NCBI GenBank assembly: GCA_035763125.1
Contig: DASUBU010000298.1
Location: forward strand, 23,294 to 87,293
Length of the DNA: 64,000 bases
From: SMAG-U1939 sp035763125
Lineage (GTDB): Bacteria > Chloroflexota > Ktedonobacteria > Ktedonobacterales > JADMIN01
Direction: 5' to 3'
Under the pieces are notes generated by a model. It was not told the origin of the DNA, searched no databases, and saw only the letters and a program-made list of their open reading frames with translations. Below are positions 35,080 through 44,188 of the stretch, piece after piece. Both the position numbers and the translations under genes were made by a program. How positions within the stretch are numbered: position 1 is the first letter of the stretch; the number at the start of each line of letters is the position of its first letter.

Positions 35080-36375
35080 TCAGTGGCCCAGCAGATTCGC
35101 GGCGCCACGGATGAGCATCTCGACGGAGATCAGCACCAGGATGGGGACGAAGATCTTGCGAATCGTCGCGTTGGAGAGCCTGGCGAGCGTCTTGGCACCC
35201 AGCGTGGCCCCCGCCAGCACGCCTAGCGCCACCGGAGCGGCGATCAGCGGGTTGATCGCCCCGCGGTTGAAGTAGATGCCGGCGCTGGCGGCGGCGGTCA
35301 CGCCGATCATGAAGTTGCTGGTGGTGGTCGAGACCTTCATCGGCAGCCGCATGGCGGTATCCATCGCCAGCACCTTGAACGTCCCACTGCCGATGCCGAG
35401 CAGGCCAGAGATCATGCCGGCGATGTACATCATGCCGAATCCGGCCGGCACGCGCGTGACCTGGTAGTCCACCCGGCGCCCGAGCCGCGCATCTTCATAG
35501 GAGCTCGCCAGGGCCAGGCGCTCCGCGTAGCGGTCATTCCGCACGCCCTGGGGCAGCTCCTCGCCGATCTTGACGATCAGGGGCGCCGCGGAGATCAGCA
35601 GTACGACACCAAAGATGATGAAGAGCAGACCGGGGTGGATGAAGACCGCTACGAAGCCGCCGATCACTGCGCCGAGCGACGTGGCAATCTCCAGAAACAT
35701 GCCCACCCGCAGGTTCGTCACCCGGTCGCGTACGTAGGCCGCCGCGGCGCCGCTGGAGGTGGCAATCACTGAGACGATGGAGGCGCCGATGGCCACTTCG
35801 ATGGGCACGCCCAGCCCCAGCGTGAGCAGCGGCACCACGAATACGCCGCCGCCCAGGCCGACCAGCGAGCCGATCAGGCCGGCGATCAGCGACCCCCCAA
35901 AGACGATGGCCGAGAAGCCCAAACCCGGCGAGGGCGCGGTCTCGCTCTGCCCTTGGCCGAACACCGCCCCTAGCACCAGGATGCTGACCAGCAGGATGGC
36001 CAGCACCAGGGACGTGATGCCGACATACAGCCGGTCATGCTCCAGCGCGAAGGCGACGATCGAGACGGCCACGCGGACCACCGGTGTAGCCAGCAGGACG
36101 AGCAGACCGAGCATGATGATCGCCAGCGGATTGCCTTGCGCGAGCATCTGCACGACGGCCGACAGCGTATGGGGGAACGTGAGCGTCTGCCCGCCCCTAT
36201 CAGCGTAAAACATGACGGCGCCGATGACGATGATCGCCGCGCTGAGCAGCACTCCGCCCCGCAGCACATTGCTGATGATGAGCTCTGCCTGGCGAACGAG
36301 CGCATCATTCTTGCTTGCTGGTGTGGGCGCCGCCTGAGGCGTCTCCGCGGGTGTGCTTCCGACCGACTCTGCCAT
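35080..36375 (-). CDS. DUF1634-TauE/SafE fusion (sulfite exporter family)
   Basis: A 431-aa membrane protein. The N-terminal part (about residues 20-150) resembles DUF1634, which is normally a separate small protein beside TauE genes. It is followed by a TauE/SafE exporter domain with the repeated glycine-rich LIGSLVGLGGGVFVVPLLTL (about residue 180) and ISGLLGIGSGTFKVLAMD (about 350) motifs. About ten to twelve hydrophobic helices are visible. TauE/SafE proteins export sulfite or sulfur-containing organic anions. ATG at 36375 was chosen. It is divergent from the CsoR/CstR-type gene and shares its promoter region with it, typical for persulfide-regulated sulfite exporters. Confidence 0.82.
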   Translation of the reverse strand: MAESVGSTPAETPQAAPTPASKNDALVRQAELIISNVLRGGVLLSAAIIVIGAVMFYADRGGQTLTFPHTLSAVVQMLAQGNPLAIIMLGLLVLLATPVVRVAVSIVAFALEHDRLYVGITSLVLAILLVSILVLGAVFGQGQSETAPSPGLGFSAIVFGGSLIAGLIGSLVGLGGGVFVVPLLTLGLGVPIEVAIGASIVSVIATSSGAAAAYVRDRVTNLRVGMFLEIATSLGAVIGGFVAVFIHPGLLFIIFGVVLLISAAPLIVKIGEELPQGVRNDRYAERLALASSYEDARLGRRVDYQVTRVPAGFGMMYIAGMISGLLGIGSGTFKVLAMDTAMRLPMKVSTTTSNFMIGVTAAASAGIYFNRGAINPLIAAPVALGVLAGATLGAKTLARLSNATIRKIFVPILVLISVEMLIRGAANLLGH

Positions 36376-36479
36376 ATTTCCCCACTCTCTTGATGGAACG
36401 GCGCCTCCAACGGCGCTATGCGACCACGGCCGCGCCAACCCACGTCGCTCCCCTCGTTCGGGCACTTATCACGATGCCC

Positions 36480-36514
36480 TTGACATTATCCCATTCACAT
36501 TCTACTCTTGTCTC
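36480..36514. promoter_or_regulatory. Overlapping divergent promoters (CsoR-like gene and TauE gene)
   Basis: Plus strand: TTGACA (36480-36485), 17 nt, TACTCT (36503-36508). Minus strand: GAGACA (36514-36509), 18 nt, GATAAT (36490-36485). The two sets interleave face to face, so both genes could be controlled from the same site. Confidence 0.6.
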
Positions 36515-36527
36515 CATCCCTAGGTAA

Positions 36528-36546
36528 GATACTGTAGGGGAGTATC
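36528..36546. promoter_or_regulatory. Palindromic operator next to the CsoR-like gene
   Basis: A perfect 6-bp inverted repeat, GATACT-GTAGGGG-AGTATC (36528-36546), follows the plus-strand -10 box by 20 nt. The core ATAC...GTAT with a G-run between is like the sites described for CsoR/CstR-family repressors. The assignment is by resemblance only. Confidence 0.55.
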
Positions 36547-36688
36547 ACTCGACCAGGCGGCACCATATCGGAAAAATACGGCAATTGATGAGACACATGC
36601 TGTTTGCGTTGGGGGGAGTATATGCCAGCGCTCGGGATGCGCGCACAGCGGTGCCGCGGTTCCAGGTGGGGGGGGAGGTAGGTAGATC

Positions 36689-36976
36689 ATGGAGACAAGG
36701 GTGAGCCGGATCGACGAGGCTACGCAGGTGGATGCCCTGCGGCGCCTTCGCCGTATCGAGGGCCAGGCACGCGGCCTCCAGCGCATGATCACCGAGGGCC
36801 GCGACTGCCGGGAGGTCATCCAGCAGCTCATCGCGCTGCGGGCTGCATCGCACGCGGTGAGCATTCGGCTGCTCGAAGCGCACGCCACGCAGTGCTTGAA
36901 CGAAGTCGCGGACGGCGAGGAACGCCAGCAGGCGCTCGCGCAGCTGGTAGGCATGATCGCGCGGCTCGCGGACTAG
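36689..36976 (+). CDS. CsoR/FrmR-family (DUF156) repressor, copper- or persulfide-sensing
   Basis: A 95-aa all-helical DUF156 regulator. The family start (ALRRLRRIEGQARGLQRMI) and the ligand residues C40, H65 and C69 are visible; the spacings (25 and 29) equal those of CsoR, the Cu(I) sensor. CstR, the persulfide sensor, shares both cysteines but, as I recall, not the histidine. The neighbours (TauE exporter, DsrE2, TusA, persulfide-dioxygenase-like protein) are those of CstR operons. So the ligand set says copper while the context says sulfur. ATG at 36689 follows GGGGGAGG. Confidence 0.85.
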   Translation: METRVSRIDEATQVDALRRLRRIEGQARGLQRMITEGRDCREVIQQLIALRAASHAVSIRLLEAHATQCLNEVADGEERQQALAQLVGMIARLAD

Positions 36977-37176
36977 TTCGCAGGAGCAGGCGGCAGCCAG
37001 CAGGCAAAGGAGGTGGAAGGCCCATACATCGCACCGGCCAGCTCGGCCCGCAAGGCCGGGCACGGACGGCTCCGCATCGGGATGCAAGCCACGGTGAGAG
37101 CACCCTAACGTTGTCGCTTTTCGCCTTCGTCCATATTCGCCCATAATGGAGCGACGCCCCCGCAGAGGAGAGGCCC

Positions 37177-37809
37177 ATGGCGACCGAGACCGACGAGCAG
37201 CAGGCCAGTCCTAGTCATCCAGACGACGTCACCATCCCACCCGCGCTGGATCAGGCCATCGGGGCGCGCATAGACGCCCTGGTCGCGGAGCGACTCGATA
37301 CCCTGGTGAAGGAGCGCGTCAAGCGCGCCCTCCAGCGCGACCCCGCCAAGCGCAAAGTGGCCATCATCGCCTCCAAAGGCACCCTCGATATGGCCTATCC
37401 CCCGCTGATTCTGGCAACCACCGCCGCGGCGATGGACGCCGAGGTGCGCGTCTTCTTCACCTTCTACGGGCTCGATATCCTCAAGAAGTCCGGCCCCGAG
37501 CGCCTGCAGGTCGCGCCCATCGGCAATCCCGCCATGCCCGTGCCCGTCCCCAACATCGTCGGCATGCTCCCTGGCATGACGCCCATGGCCACCAAGATGA
37601 TGAAGGCCATGTTTGCCAAGAACAACGTCGTGAGCGCGGCCGAGCTGCGCAAACAGGCGATTGAGCTGGGTGTCAAGCTGATCGCCTGCACGATGACGAT
37701 GGAGGTGATGGGCATCCGGCGCGAAGACCTGATTGACGAGTGCGAGGAGGGCGGCGCGGCGGCTTTCCTGGGCTTTGCCACGACGGCTCACACCACGCTG
37801 TTCATCTGA
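37177..37809 (+). CDS. DsrE2-like sulfur-carrier protein
   Basis: A 210-aa member of the DsrE/DsrF-like family, in particular the DsrE2 subset that travels with TusA and rhodanese genes in sulfur-oxidising bacteria. A Rossmann-like core (KRKVAIIASKGTLDMAY) starts near residue 58, and a conserved cysteine (C171 in LIACTMTMEVMG) is the likely sulfur-binding site. The first ~55 residues are an acidic helix. ATG at 37177 has AGGAGAGG upstream. It is followed by tusA (137 nt) and the persulfide-dioxygenase-like gene, consistent with relayed transfer of protein-bound persulfide. Confidence 0.88.
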   Translation: MATETDEQQASPSHPDDVTIPPALDQAIGARIDALVAERLDTLVKERVKRALQRDPAKRKVAIIASKGTLDMAYPPLILATTAAAMDAEVRVFFTFYGLDILKKSGPERLQVAPIGNPAMPVPVPNIVGMLPGMTPMATKMMKAMFAKNNVVSAAELRKQAIELGVKLIACTMTMEVMGIRREDLIDECEEGGAAAFLGFATTAHTTLFI

Positions 37810-37946
37810 CCGCTGATGCCCGGCGAGTGTTCGCTGGACGCCCTACGGTAGACGTCTGAGCCCGCATGGCCGCAGCCCCGCGCGGCGTCCAGCATCGCTC
37901 ACCCCAAGCGGCGCACGGCCAGCCGCAGACGAGAGGACGCAGACTG

Positions 37947-38207
37947 ATGAGCGAGACGATCCACGTAGACCGCTACCTCGACGCCAAGGGCATGCTCTGC
38001 CCCATGCCTGTCATCACCGTCAAGCGCGCCATCAAAGACCTCGAGCGCGGCCAGGTGATCGCCATCACCGCCACCGATAAGGGCGCCTGTCGCGACATCC
38101 CCGCCTGGGCCGAGCAGACCGGGCACAAGTTGCTCACCTGGAACGAAGACAACGGCAGCTACACCTTCTACATCGAGAAGGCCGGCTGGGAGGATGAGGA
38201 GGATTAG
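37947..38207 (+). CDS. TusA-family sulfurtransferase
   Basis: An 86-aa TusA-like protein with the CPMP motif (C18) after the LDAKGM strand, the sulfur-accepting cysteine of the family. The rest follows the usual alpha/beta pattern, ending in YTFYIEKAG. ATG at 37947 has GAGAGGA 9 nt upstream. In this setting (DsrE2 before, persulfide-dioxygenase-like protein after), the role is more likely carriage of sulfane sulfur in dissimilatory or detoxifying metabolism than tRNA thiolation. Confidence 0.9.
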   Translation: MSETIHVDRYLDAKGMLCPMPVITVKRAIKDLERGQVIAITATDKGACRDIPAWAEQTGHKLLTWNEDNGSYTFYIEKAGWEDEED

Positions 38208-38220
38208 GAGGAGGACTAGC

Positions 38221-39615
38221 ATGTACTTCCGCCAGCTCCGCCTGCCGGACATGGGATGCGCGTCGTACATCGTCGGCGGCGACGGCGCGTGTGCGGTGGT
38301 GGATCCGCGCTGGGACGCCGTCGCGCAGTACCTCGGCCTCGCGCGCCAGCAGGGGCTCACGATCACCGCCATCCTCGAGACGCACACCCACGCCGATCAC
38401 GTCTCCGGAGCCACGCGTCTGGCCGCGCGCACCGGCGCGCCGATCTACATCCACGACGCGGCCACGGTCTCCTACCCGCGCCGCACGCTGCACGACGGCG
38501 ATTTGCTCACCGTGGGAAGCGTGCGCATCGAGGTGCTGCACACGCCTGGCCACAGCATGGATAGCACCTGCCTGCTGGTGCACGACGCGAGCGGCGCGGA
38601 GCCCTCACGCCTGCTCAGCGGCGACACGCTCTTCGTGAACGACGTAGGCCGGCCCGACCTGCACGCCGCCTCTGGCGATCAGGCCTCGACGCTGGCCGAG
38701 GCGCTCTACACCAGCCTGCATCACCGCCTGCTGAAGCTAGACGACGCGACCGAGGTCTTTCCCGCGCATCTGGCGGGCTCCCTCTGTGGCAAGCGCATCG
38801 CGCCCGATCCTTCGACCACCATCGGTCGTCAGCGGCAGAGCAACCCGTCGCTTGGCGTCACCGACCGCGAGACGTTCGTGCGCGCCATGCTCGACGATCT
38901 GCCGCCGCGCCCTCCCAACGTCAGCCGCATCGTCCAGCTCAACCGTGAGGGCGCCGCGACGGGCCGGCCGGAGGTGCGCCAGCTCTCGCCTGCCGAGGTG
39001 CGTGCCCTGTGGCCGCGGGTCATTCCGGTGGATGGCCGCGACTGTGCCGTCTTCGCGCAGGCCCATCTGGCAGGCGCGCTCAACGCGCCGATCAGCTATG
39101 GGCAGCTCGGCGTGATGTTGGCGTGGACGCTCTCGCCAGAGGCACCGCTGCTGCTGATCGCTGGCGATGAGGAGGACTTGAAAGAGGCTGTAGACTCGTT
39201 ACAGGTCGTGGGCATGACCAATCCGTTCTACGCGCTGGAGGCGAATCTGGATGCCTGGCGCGAGGCGGGGTTGCCGGTGGAGGTCACCGAAACCATCGAG
39301 CCGGGGGAGCTTTACGCGCGCCTAACGGCGGGCGGCCTTGGCAACGTGGTGGATGTGCGCGAGCCCGGAGAGCTGGGCGGCGGCGTGATCGAGGGCACGG
39401 TGAACATCCCGTATCGCCTCCTCACGCTGGCAGAGCAGCGCGACGCGCTGGCGCAGCCTGTCGTGACTGTCTGCAACAGCGGCAACCGCAGCAGCTTCGC
39501 CGCGAGCCTGCTGGCGCGCGTGGGTGTGCGTGTGATCAACCTGGGCGGTGGCACGACCGCCTGGGAGGAAGCTGAATTGCCATTGAGCAAGGTCGCCGTG
39601 CCGGCTGGCGCGTAG
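38221..39615 (+). CDS. Metallo-beta-lactamase/rhodanese fusion, persulfide-dioxygenase-like (second copy)
   Basis: A 464-aa persulfide-dioxygenase-like protein with the canonical metal motif HTHADH (H55, H57, D59, H60), unlike the first copy at 23150. A GHSMD and a GRPDL stretch supply further ligands. Two rhodanese domains follow: the first (about 265-345) lacks a cysteine, the second has CNSGNRSS (C418). The predicted reaction is oxidation of glutathione- or other low-molecular-weight persulfides to sulfite, with the rhodanese feeding or draining sulfur. ATG at 38221 is 13 nt after the tusA stop and has GGAGGAGG upstream, so the two are in one transcript. Confidence 0.85.
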   Translation: MYFRQLRLPDMGCASYIVGGDGACAVVDPRWDAVAQYLGLARQQGLTITAILETHTHADHVSGATRLAARTGAPIYIHDAATVSYPRRTLHDGDLLTVGSVRIEVLHTPGHSMDSTCLLVHDASGAEPSRLLSGDTLFVNDVGRPDLHAASGDQASTLAEALYTSLHHRLLKLDDATEVFPAHLAGSLCGKRIAPDPSTTIGRQRQSNPSLGVTDRETFVRAMLDDLPPRPPNVSRIVQLNREGAATGRPEVRQLSPAEVRALWPRVIPVDGRDCAVFAQAHLAGALNAPISYGQLGVMLAWTLSPEAPLLLIAGDEEDLKEAVDSLQVVGMTNPFYALEANLDAWREAGLPVEVTETIEPGELYARLTAGGLGNVVDVREPGELGGGVIEGTVNIPYRLLTLAEQRDALAQPVVTVCNSGNRSSFAASLLARVGVRVINLGGGTTAWEEAELPLSKVAVPAGA

Positions 39616-39683
39616 ATCGCGGACGCAGCGCGGCGCCGCGCTGCGTCCCATACGACCGCCGGCCTAGGAGGAGTCATCCGTTC

Positions 39684-41225
39684 ATGCGCTACGGCTTTCT
39701 GATTGACCAGCGCTCCTGTATTGGCTGCCATGCCTGCACGGTCGCGTGCAAGTCGGAGCATGACGTGCCACTCGGCGTCTTCCGCACGTGGGTAAAGTAC
39801 GTCGAGAAGGGCGAATTCCCCAATACGCGGCGCCACTTCCTCGTCGAGCGGTGCAATCACTGCGAGAACGCCCCGTGCGTCGCGGTCTGCCCGACGAAAG
39901 CGCTCTTCACGCGCGAGGATGGCATCGTAGATTTCGACCGCGACCGCTGCATTGGCTGCAAGTCGTGCATGCAGGCTTGCCCATACGACGCGATCTATAT
40001 TGATCCGGACACGCATACGGCGGCGAAGTGCAACTTCTGCGCGCACCGCATTGACCAGCAGCTGCAGCCCGCGTGTGTCGCGGTATGTCCGGAGGAAGCC
40101 ATCATCTTCGGCGATCTGGACGACCCCACCACGCGTATCTCGCAGCTGATTGGACGCGAGTCCATCGCCGTGCGCCGGCCTGAGCAGGGCACCAAGCCCA
40201 AGCTGTTCTACCTGGGCGCCGATGCCACCGCGCTGATGCCCGAGGCGCTGCCGCAGCCGCTCGGCTCGATGTGGAACGAGCCGCCGGCTGAGGGGCCTCG
40301 GCCGGGGGTGGCGGCGGTAAGCGCTCCCGGCGAGGCCTGGATGCCGCACACCGAGCATGCCCAGGTGGACTACAACATCCGCCACGAGCGGCCGTGGGGC
40401 TGGCGCGTCTCGGCGTACCTGCTGACCAAGTCCATCTCCGCCGGGATCTTCCTGGTGCTGGCCGGGCTGCTCACGGCCGGCGTCGGTGCCGCCGGCGCGC
40501 TGGCGCTGCCGGGCGTGCTCGCGGCGCTCGTCTTTCTCGGCCTCACTACGCTGCTGCTGGTCGTAGACCTGAAGCGACCGGAGCGCTTCCTTTACATCCT
40601 CTTCAAGCCGCAGCCGCGCTCGTGGCTGGTGCGCGGCACCTTCATCCTGATCGCCTATGGCGGTCTGCTGGTTGTGTGGGGTGCGATCTGGCTGGTAGTG
40701 CGTCCGCCGCTGGCCTTCACCTGGCTCGTCGCGCTGCTAGCTCTCTTCACCGCCATCTACACGGCCTTCCTCTTCGGCCAGGCCGAGGGGCGCGACCTGT
40801 GGCAGGAGCCGCTGCTGCCGGCGTCGCTTACGGCGCAGGCGGTGATTGCTGGCGGGGTTGCCCTCGGTGCCGGTGCGGTCGTCACCGGCCAGCCGTCTGG
40901 GCTCGTGCATGCACTCATGGTGATCGCGCTGGGTGGCTTGCTGGTGCACGCGCTGCTGGTGGCGCTCGCCTTGCTCACGCCGCACGCGACGGCCAACGCT
41001 GCCTGGGGCAAGCACGCGCTGACGCGCGGCGAGCAGGCCTCGCGCTTCTGGGGCGTCGGCATCGGGCTGGGGATTGTGCTGCCGGTGGCGCTGATCGCCC
41101 TTGCGCTTGGCGCGCCGGGCGCCGCGGGTGCGTTGTTCGTGCTGGCCGCGCTGGCCGCGCTGGCAGGTCTCGTCGGCTATGAAGATGCGTTCGTGCGCGC
41201 GGGCCAAGCCGCGCCACTGAGCTAG
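39684..41225 (+). CDS. Fused ferredoxin-NrfD electron-transfer/membrane subunit (PsrB-PsrC type)
   Basis: A 513-aa subunit combining two normally separate polypeptides. Residues 1-170 hold four cysteine groups for [4Fe-4S] clusters (starting at CIGCHACTVAC, CNHCENAPC, CIGCKSCMQAC and CNFCAHR). From about residue 245 on there are about eight transmembrane helices of the NrfD/PsrC type, the quinone-binding membrane anchor. It would pass electrons between the quinone pool and the molybdenum subunit encoded 11 nt downstream. ATG at 39684. The predicted complex resembles polysulfide or thiosulfate reductase. No signal peptide is seen. Confidence 0.85.
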   Translation: MRYGFLIDQRSCIGCHACTVACKSEHDVPLGVFRTWVKYVEKGEFPNTRRHFLVERCNHCENAPCVAVCPTKALFTREDGIVDFDRDRCIGCKSCMQACPYDAIYIDPDTHTAAKCNFCAHRIDQQLQPACVAVCPEEAIIFGDLDDPTTRISQLIGRESIAVRRPEQGTKPKLFYLGADATALMPEALPQPLGSMWNEPPAEGPRPGVAAVSAPGEAWMPHTEHAQVDYNIRHERPWGWRVSAYLLTKSISAGIFLVLAGLLTAGVGAAGALALPGVLAALVFLGLTTLLLVVDLKRPERFLYILFKPQPRSWLVRGTFILIAYGGLLVVWGAIWLVVRPPLAFTWLVALLALFTAIYTAFLFGQAEGRDLWQEPLLPASLTAQAVIAGGVALGAGAVVTGQPSGLVHALMVIALGGLLVHALLVALALLTPHATANAAWGKHALTRGEQASRFWGVGIGLGIVLPVALIALALGAPGAAGALFVLAALAALAGLVGYEDAFVRAGQAAPLS

Positions 41226-41236
41226 GAAGCAGTGCT

Positions 41237-44188
41237 ATGCGACTCACCGTCAGCGACTTTCAGCGCTTTGCCGCCTCCTTCGGCCGCTCGGAGGTAGCCG
41301 CACCCACCGAGACCACCACTACCACTGCCGCTGTGTCTCCGCGGGTACAAACGCCTGTGGGCGAGCTGCCCGCGTTTCCGCCTGCGGACCAGTGGGATCG
41401 CTGGACCGAGCTGGACGCCAAGGCCTGGCCAAAGCGGATCGAGCATACCTACACGCTGGTGCCCACCACCTGCTTCAACTGCGAATCCGCCTGCGGCCTG
41501 CTGGCCTACATTGATGTCGAGACGCTGCGCGTGCGCAAGTTCGAGGGCAATCCCGAGCACCCCGGCAGCCGCGGCCGCACCTGCGCCAAAGGCCCGGCGA
41601 CGCTCACGCAGGTCTACGATCCCGAGCGCATCCTATATCCGATGAAGCGCGCGGGCAAGCGCGGCGAGGGCAAGTGGGAGCGCACGACCTGGGACGAAGT
41701 GCTCGATACCTTTGCTGCCCGCATCCGCAAGGCGATCGTCGAGGACCGCAAGACGGAGGTGATGTACCACGTCGGCCGGCCCGGCGAGGACGGCTACATG
41801 GAGCGTGTGCTGCAATCGTGGGGCGTGGACGCGCACAACAGCCACACCAACATCTGCTCGGCGGGCGGCCGCTTTGGCTACGCCGCCTGGATGGGCATTG
41901 ATCGCCCCTCGCCCGATTACGCCAACGCGCGCTTCACGCTGCTCATCAGCAGCCACCTGGAGGCCGGCCACTACTTCAACCCCCACGCCCAGCGCATCAT
42001 GGAGGCCAAGAAGCGCGGCGCCAAGATCGCCGTGATGGACCCGCGGCTCTCGAACACCGCTTCGATGGCCGACTACTGGATGCCGACGTATCCGGGCAGC
42101 GAGGCGGCCGTGCTGCTGGCGATGGCCAATGTGCTGATCCAGGAGGGCCACTACGACCGCGAATTCGTGCGCCGCTGGACCAACTGGGACCAGTACATGC
42201 GCGACGAGCACCCCGAGAGCGAGCAGACCTACGACGCGTTCGAGCGCATCCTCAAGACGCTCTACGCCGAGTACACGCCGGAGTTTGCCGAGAAAGAGAG
42301 CGGCGTCGCCGCGGATCAGATCGTCGAGGTCGCGCACGAGATCGGCCGCGCCGGCTCGGCGTTCTCCGCCCACAACTGGCGCGCGGCGGCGGCGGGCAAC
42401 CTCGGCGGCTGGGCGGTGGCGCGCTGCCTGTTCTTCCTGAACGTGCTGACCGGCAGTGTCGGTGCGCCCGGCGGCACCTCGCCCAACATCTACGACAAGT
42501 ACGTTCCGGCGCCCTTCAAGGAGCCGAAGCGGCAGCAGGTCTGGAACGAGCTGACGTGGCCGCGCGAGTACCCCCTGGCGCACCACGAGATGAGCTTCCT
42601 GCTGCCGCATCTGCTCAAGGAGCAGCGCGGGAAGGTAGACGTCTACTTCACGCGCGTCTACAACCCCGTCTGGACCAATCCCGACGGCTTTAGCTGGATG
42701 GAGACGCTCAGCGATGAGTCCATGGTGGGCCTGCATGCCGCGCTGACGCCCACCTGGAGCGAGACGGCCTGGCTCGCGGACTACGTGCTGCCGATGGGTA
42801 CCGGCGCCGAGCGCCACGATCTGCACAGCTACGAGACCTCCGCCGGCCAGTGGATCGGCTTCCGCCAGCCGGTGCGGCGGGTGGCGATGGAGCGCCTGGG
42901 CCAGCGCGTGACCTATACCTACGAGGCCAATCCGGGCGAGGTCTGGGAGGAGAACGAATGGTGGATCGAGCTATCGTGGCGCATTGATCCCGACGGCAGC
43001 CTCGGTATCCGGCAGTACTACGAGTCGCCGTACCGGCCCGGCGAGAAGCTGACGGTGGACGAGTATTACCAATGGATCTTCGAGCATAGCGTGCCTGGGC
43101 TGCCAGAGGCGGCGGCCAAAGAGGGGCTGACGCCGCTGGCCTACATGCGCAAGTACGGCGCCTTCGCGATCCGCCACGGCGCGGCCAGGATGTATGAGGA
43201 CCCGGTTGCGGCTGAGGATCTGGCCGAGGGCATGATAGACGAGCAGACGGGCATCGTCTGGACCAAGCGCCCGCGTCCGCACAGCAAGAACATCGTGCCC
43301 AAGCCGGCGCCGGCCACCGGCGAGCGCGGCACGCAGGTCGGCGTGGTGGTGGACGGCGTGGCGCGCGCGGGCTTCCCGACACCCAGCGGCAAGCTTGAGC
43401 TCTACAGCAAGACACTGCACGACTGGAAGTGGCCCGAGTACGCGCTGCCAGCCTACATCAAGAGCCACGTGCATCACGAGGTCATGGATACCGCCCGCGG
43501 TGATTTCGTGCTGGTGCCGACGTTCAGGCTGCCCGTGCTGGTGCACACGCGCTCCAACAACGCCAAGTGGCTCACCGAGATCGCGCACTCCAATCCGGTC
43601 TGGATGCATCCGAGCGACGCCGCACGGCTGAGGCTGGCGACCGGCGACCTCGTGCGGGTCAACACGGAGATCGGGTTCTTCGTGCCGCGCGTGTGGGTGA
43701 CAGAGGGCATCCGGCCGGGCGTGGTGGCCTGCTCGCACCACATGGGCCGCTGGACGGTCGCCGGTCAGTCGGAGCATGCCGGCTGGTCCACGGCACTTGC
43801 CCACATAGACCACCAGGGCCAGCAATGGTCGCTGCGGCAGGTGCGCGGTCCGCAGCCGTACGAGAGCGACGATCCAGATACGGCGCGCGTCTGGTGGACC
43901 GATGCCGGCGTGCACCAGAATCTCACGTTCCCGGTCCATCCCGACCCGATCAGCGGCAGCCACTGCTGGCATCAGAAGGTGCGGATCACGCAAGCTGAGC
44001 CGGAAGACCGCTACGGCGACATCTCCGTAGACACCGCCAAATCGCGCGAGGTCTTCCGCGAGTGGCTGGCGCTGGCTCGTCCCGCGCCCGGCCCCGGCGG
44101 CCTGCGCCGACCGCACTGGTTCTTGCGCCCGTACCGCCCCGACGTGAACGCGTACCGGCTGCCGGAAGCGCAGGGCACGCGTGGCTAG
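41237..44188 (+). CDS. Molybdopterin-dependent oxidoreductase, catalytic subunit (polysulfide/thiosulfate reductase-like)
   Basis: A 983-aa DMSO-reductase-family enzyme. The N-terminal [4Fe-4S] site is C79-x2-C82-x3-C86 and C116 (TCAKG), and C207 in NICSAGG is the probable molybdenum ligand, as in Psr/Phs-type enzymes. The molybdopterin regions continue to a C-terminal beta-barrel (VRVNTEIGFFVPRVWV near residue 810). The first 16 residues (RLTVSDFQRFAAS) look like a Tat signal (RLTRRDFLKFAA) with the two arginines lost, so the enzyme is probably cytoplasmic. It is part of a PsrABC-like set with the fused Fe-S/NrfD subunit and a TorD chaperone. Substrate (polysulfide, thiosulfate, tetrathionate or arsenic) is inferred from neighbours only. 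Confidence 0.85.
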   Translation: MRLTVSDFQRFAASFGRSEVAAPTETTTTTAAVSPRVQTPVGELPAFPPADQWDRWTELDAKAWPKRIEHTYTLVPTTCFNCESACGLLAYIDVETLRVRKFEGNPEHPGSRGRTCAKGPATLTQVYDPERILYPMKRAGKRGEGKWERTTWDEVLDTFAARIRKAIVEDRKTEVMYHVGRPGEDGYMERVLQSWGVDAHNSHTNICSAGGRFGYAAWMGIDRPSPDYANARFTLLISSHLEAGHYFNPHAQRIMEAKKRGAKIAVMDPRLSNTASMADYWMPTYPGSEAAVLLAMANVLIQEGHYDREFVRRWTNWDQYMRDEHPESEQTYDAFERILKTLYAEYTPEFAEKESGVAADQIVEVAHEIGRAGSAFSAHNWRAAAAGNLGGWAVARCLFFLNVLTGSVGAPGGTSPNIYDKYVPAPFKEPKRQQVWNELTWPREYPLAHHEMSFLLPHLLKEQRGKVDVYFTRVYNPVWTNPDGFSWMETLSDESMVGLHAALTPTWSETAWLADYVLPMGTGAERHDLHSYETSAGQWIGFRQPVRRVAMERLGQRVTYTYEANPGEVWEENEWWIELSWRIDPDGSLGIRQYYESPYRPGEKLTVDEYYQWIFEHSVPGLPEAAAKEGLTPLAYMRKYGAFAIRHGAARMYEDPVAAEDLAEGMIDEQTGIVWTKRPRPHSKNIVPKPAPATGERGTQVGVVVDGVARAGFPTPSGKLELYSKTLHDWKWPEYALPAYIKSHVHHEVMDTARGDFVLVPTFRLPVLVHTRSNNAKWLTEIAHSNPVWMHPSDAARLRLATGDLVRVNTEIGFFVPRVWVTEGIRPGVVACSHHMGRWTVAGQSEHAGWSTALAHIDHQGQQWSLRQVRGPQPYESDDPDTARVWWTDAGVHQNLTFPVHPDPISGSHCWHQKVRITQAEPEDRYGDISVDTAKSREVFREWLALARPAPGPGGLRRPHWFLRPYRPDVNAYRLPEAQGTRG

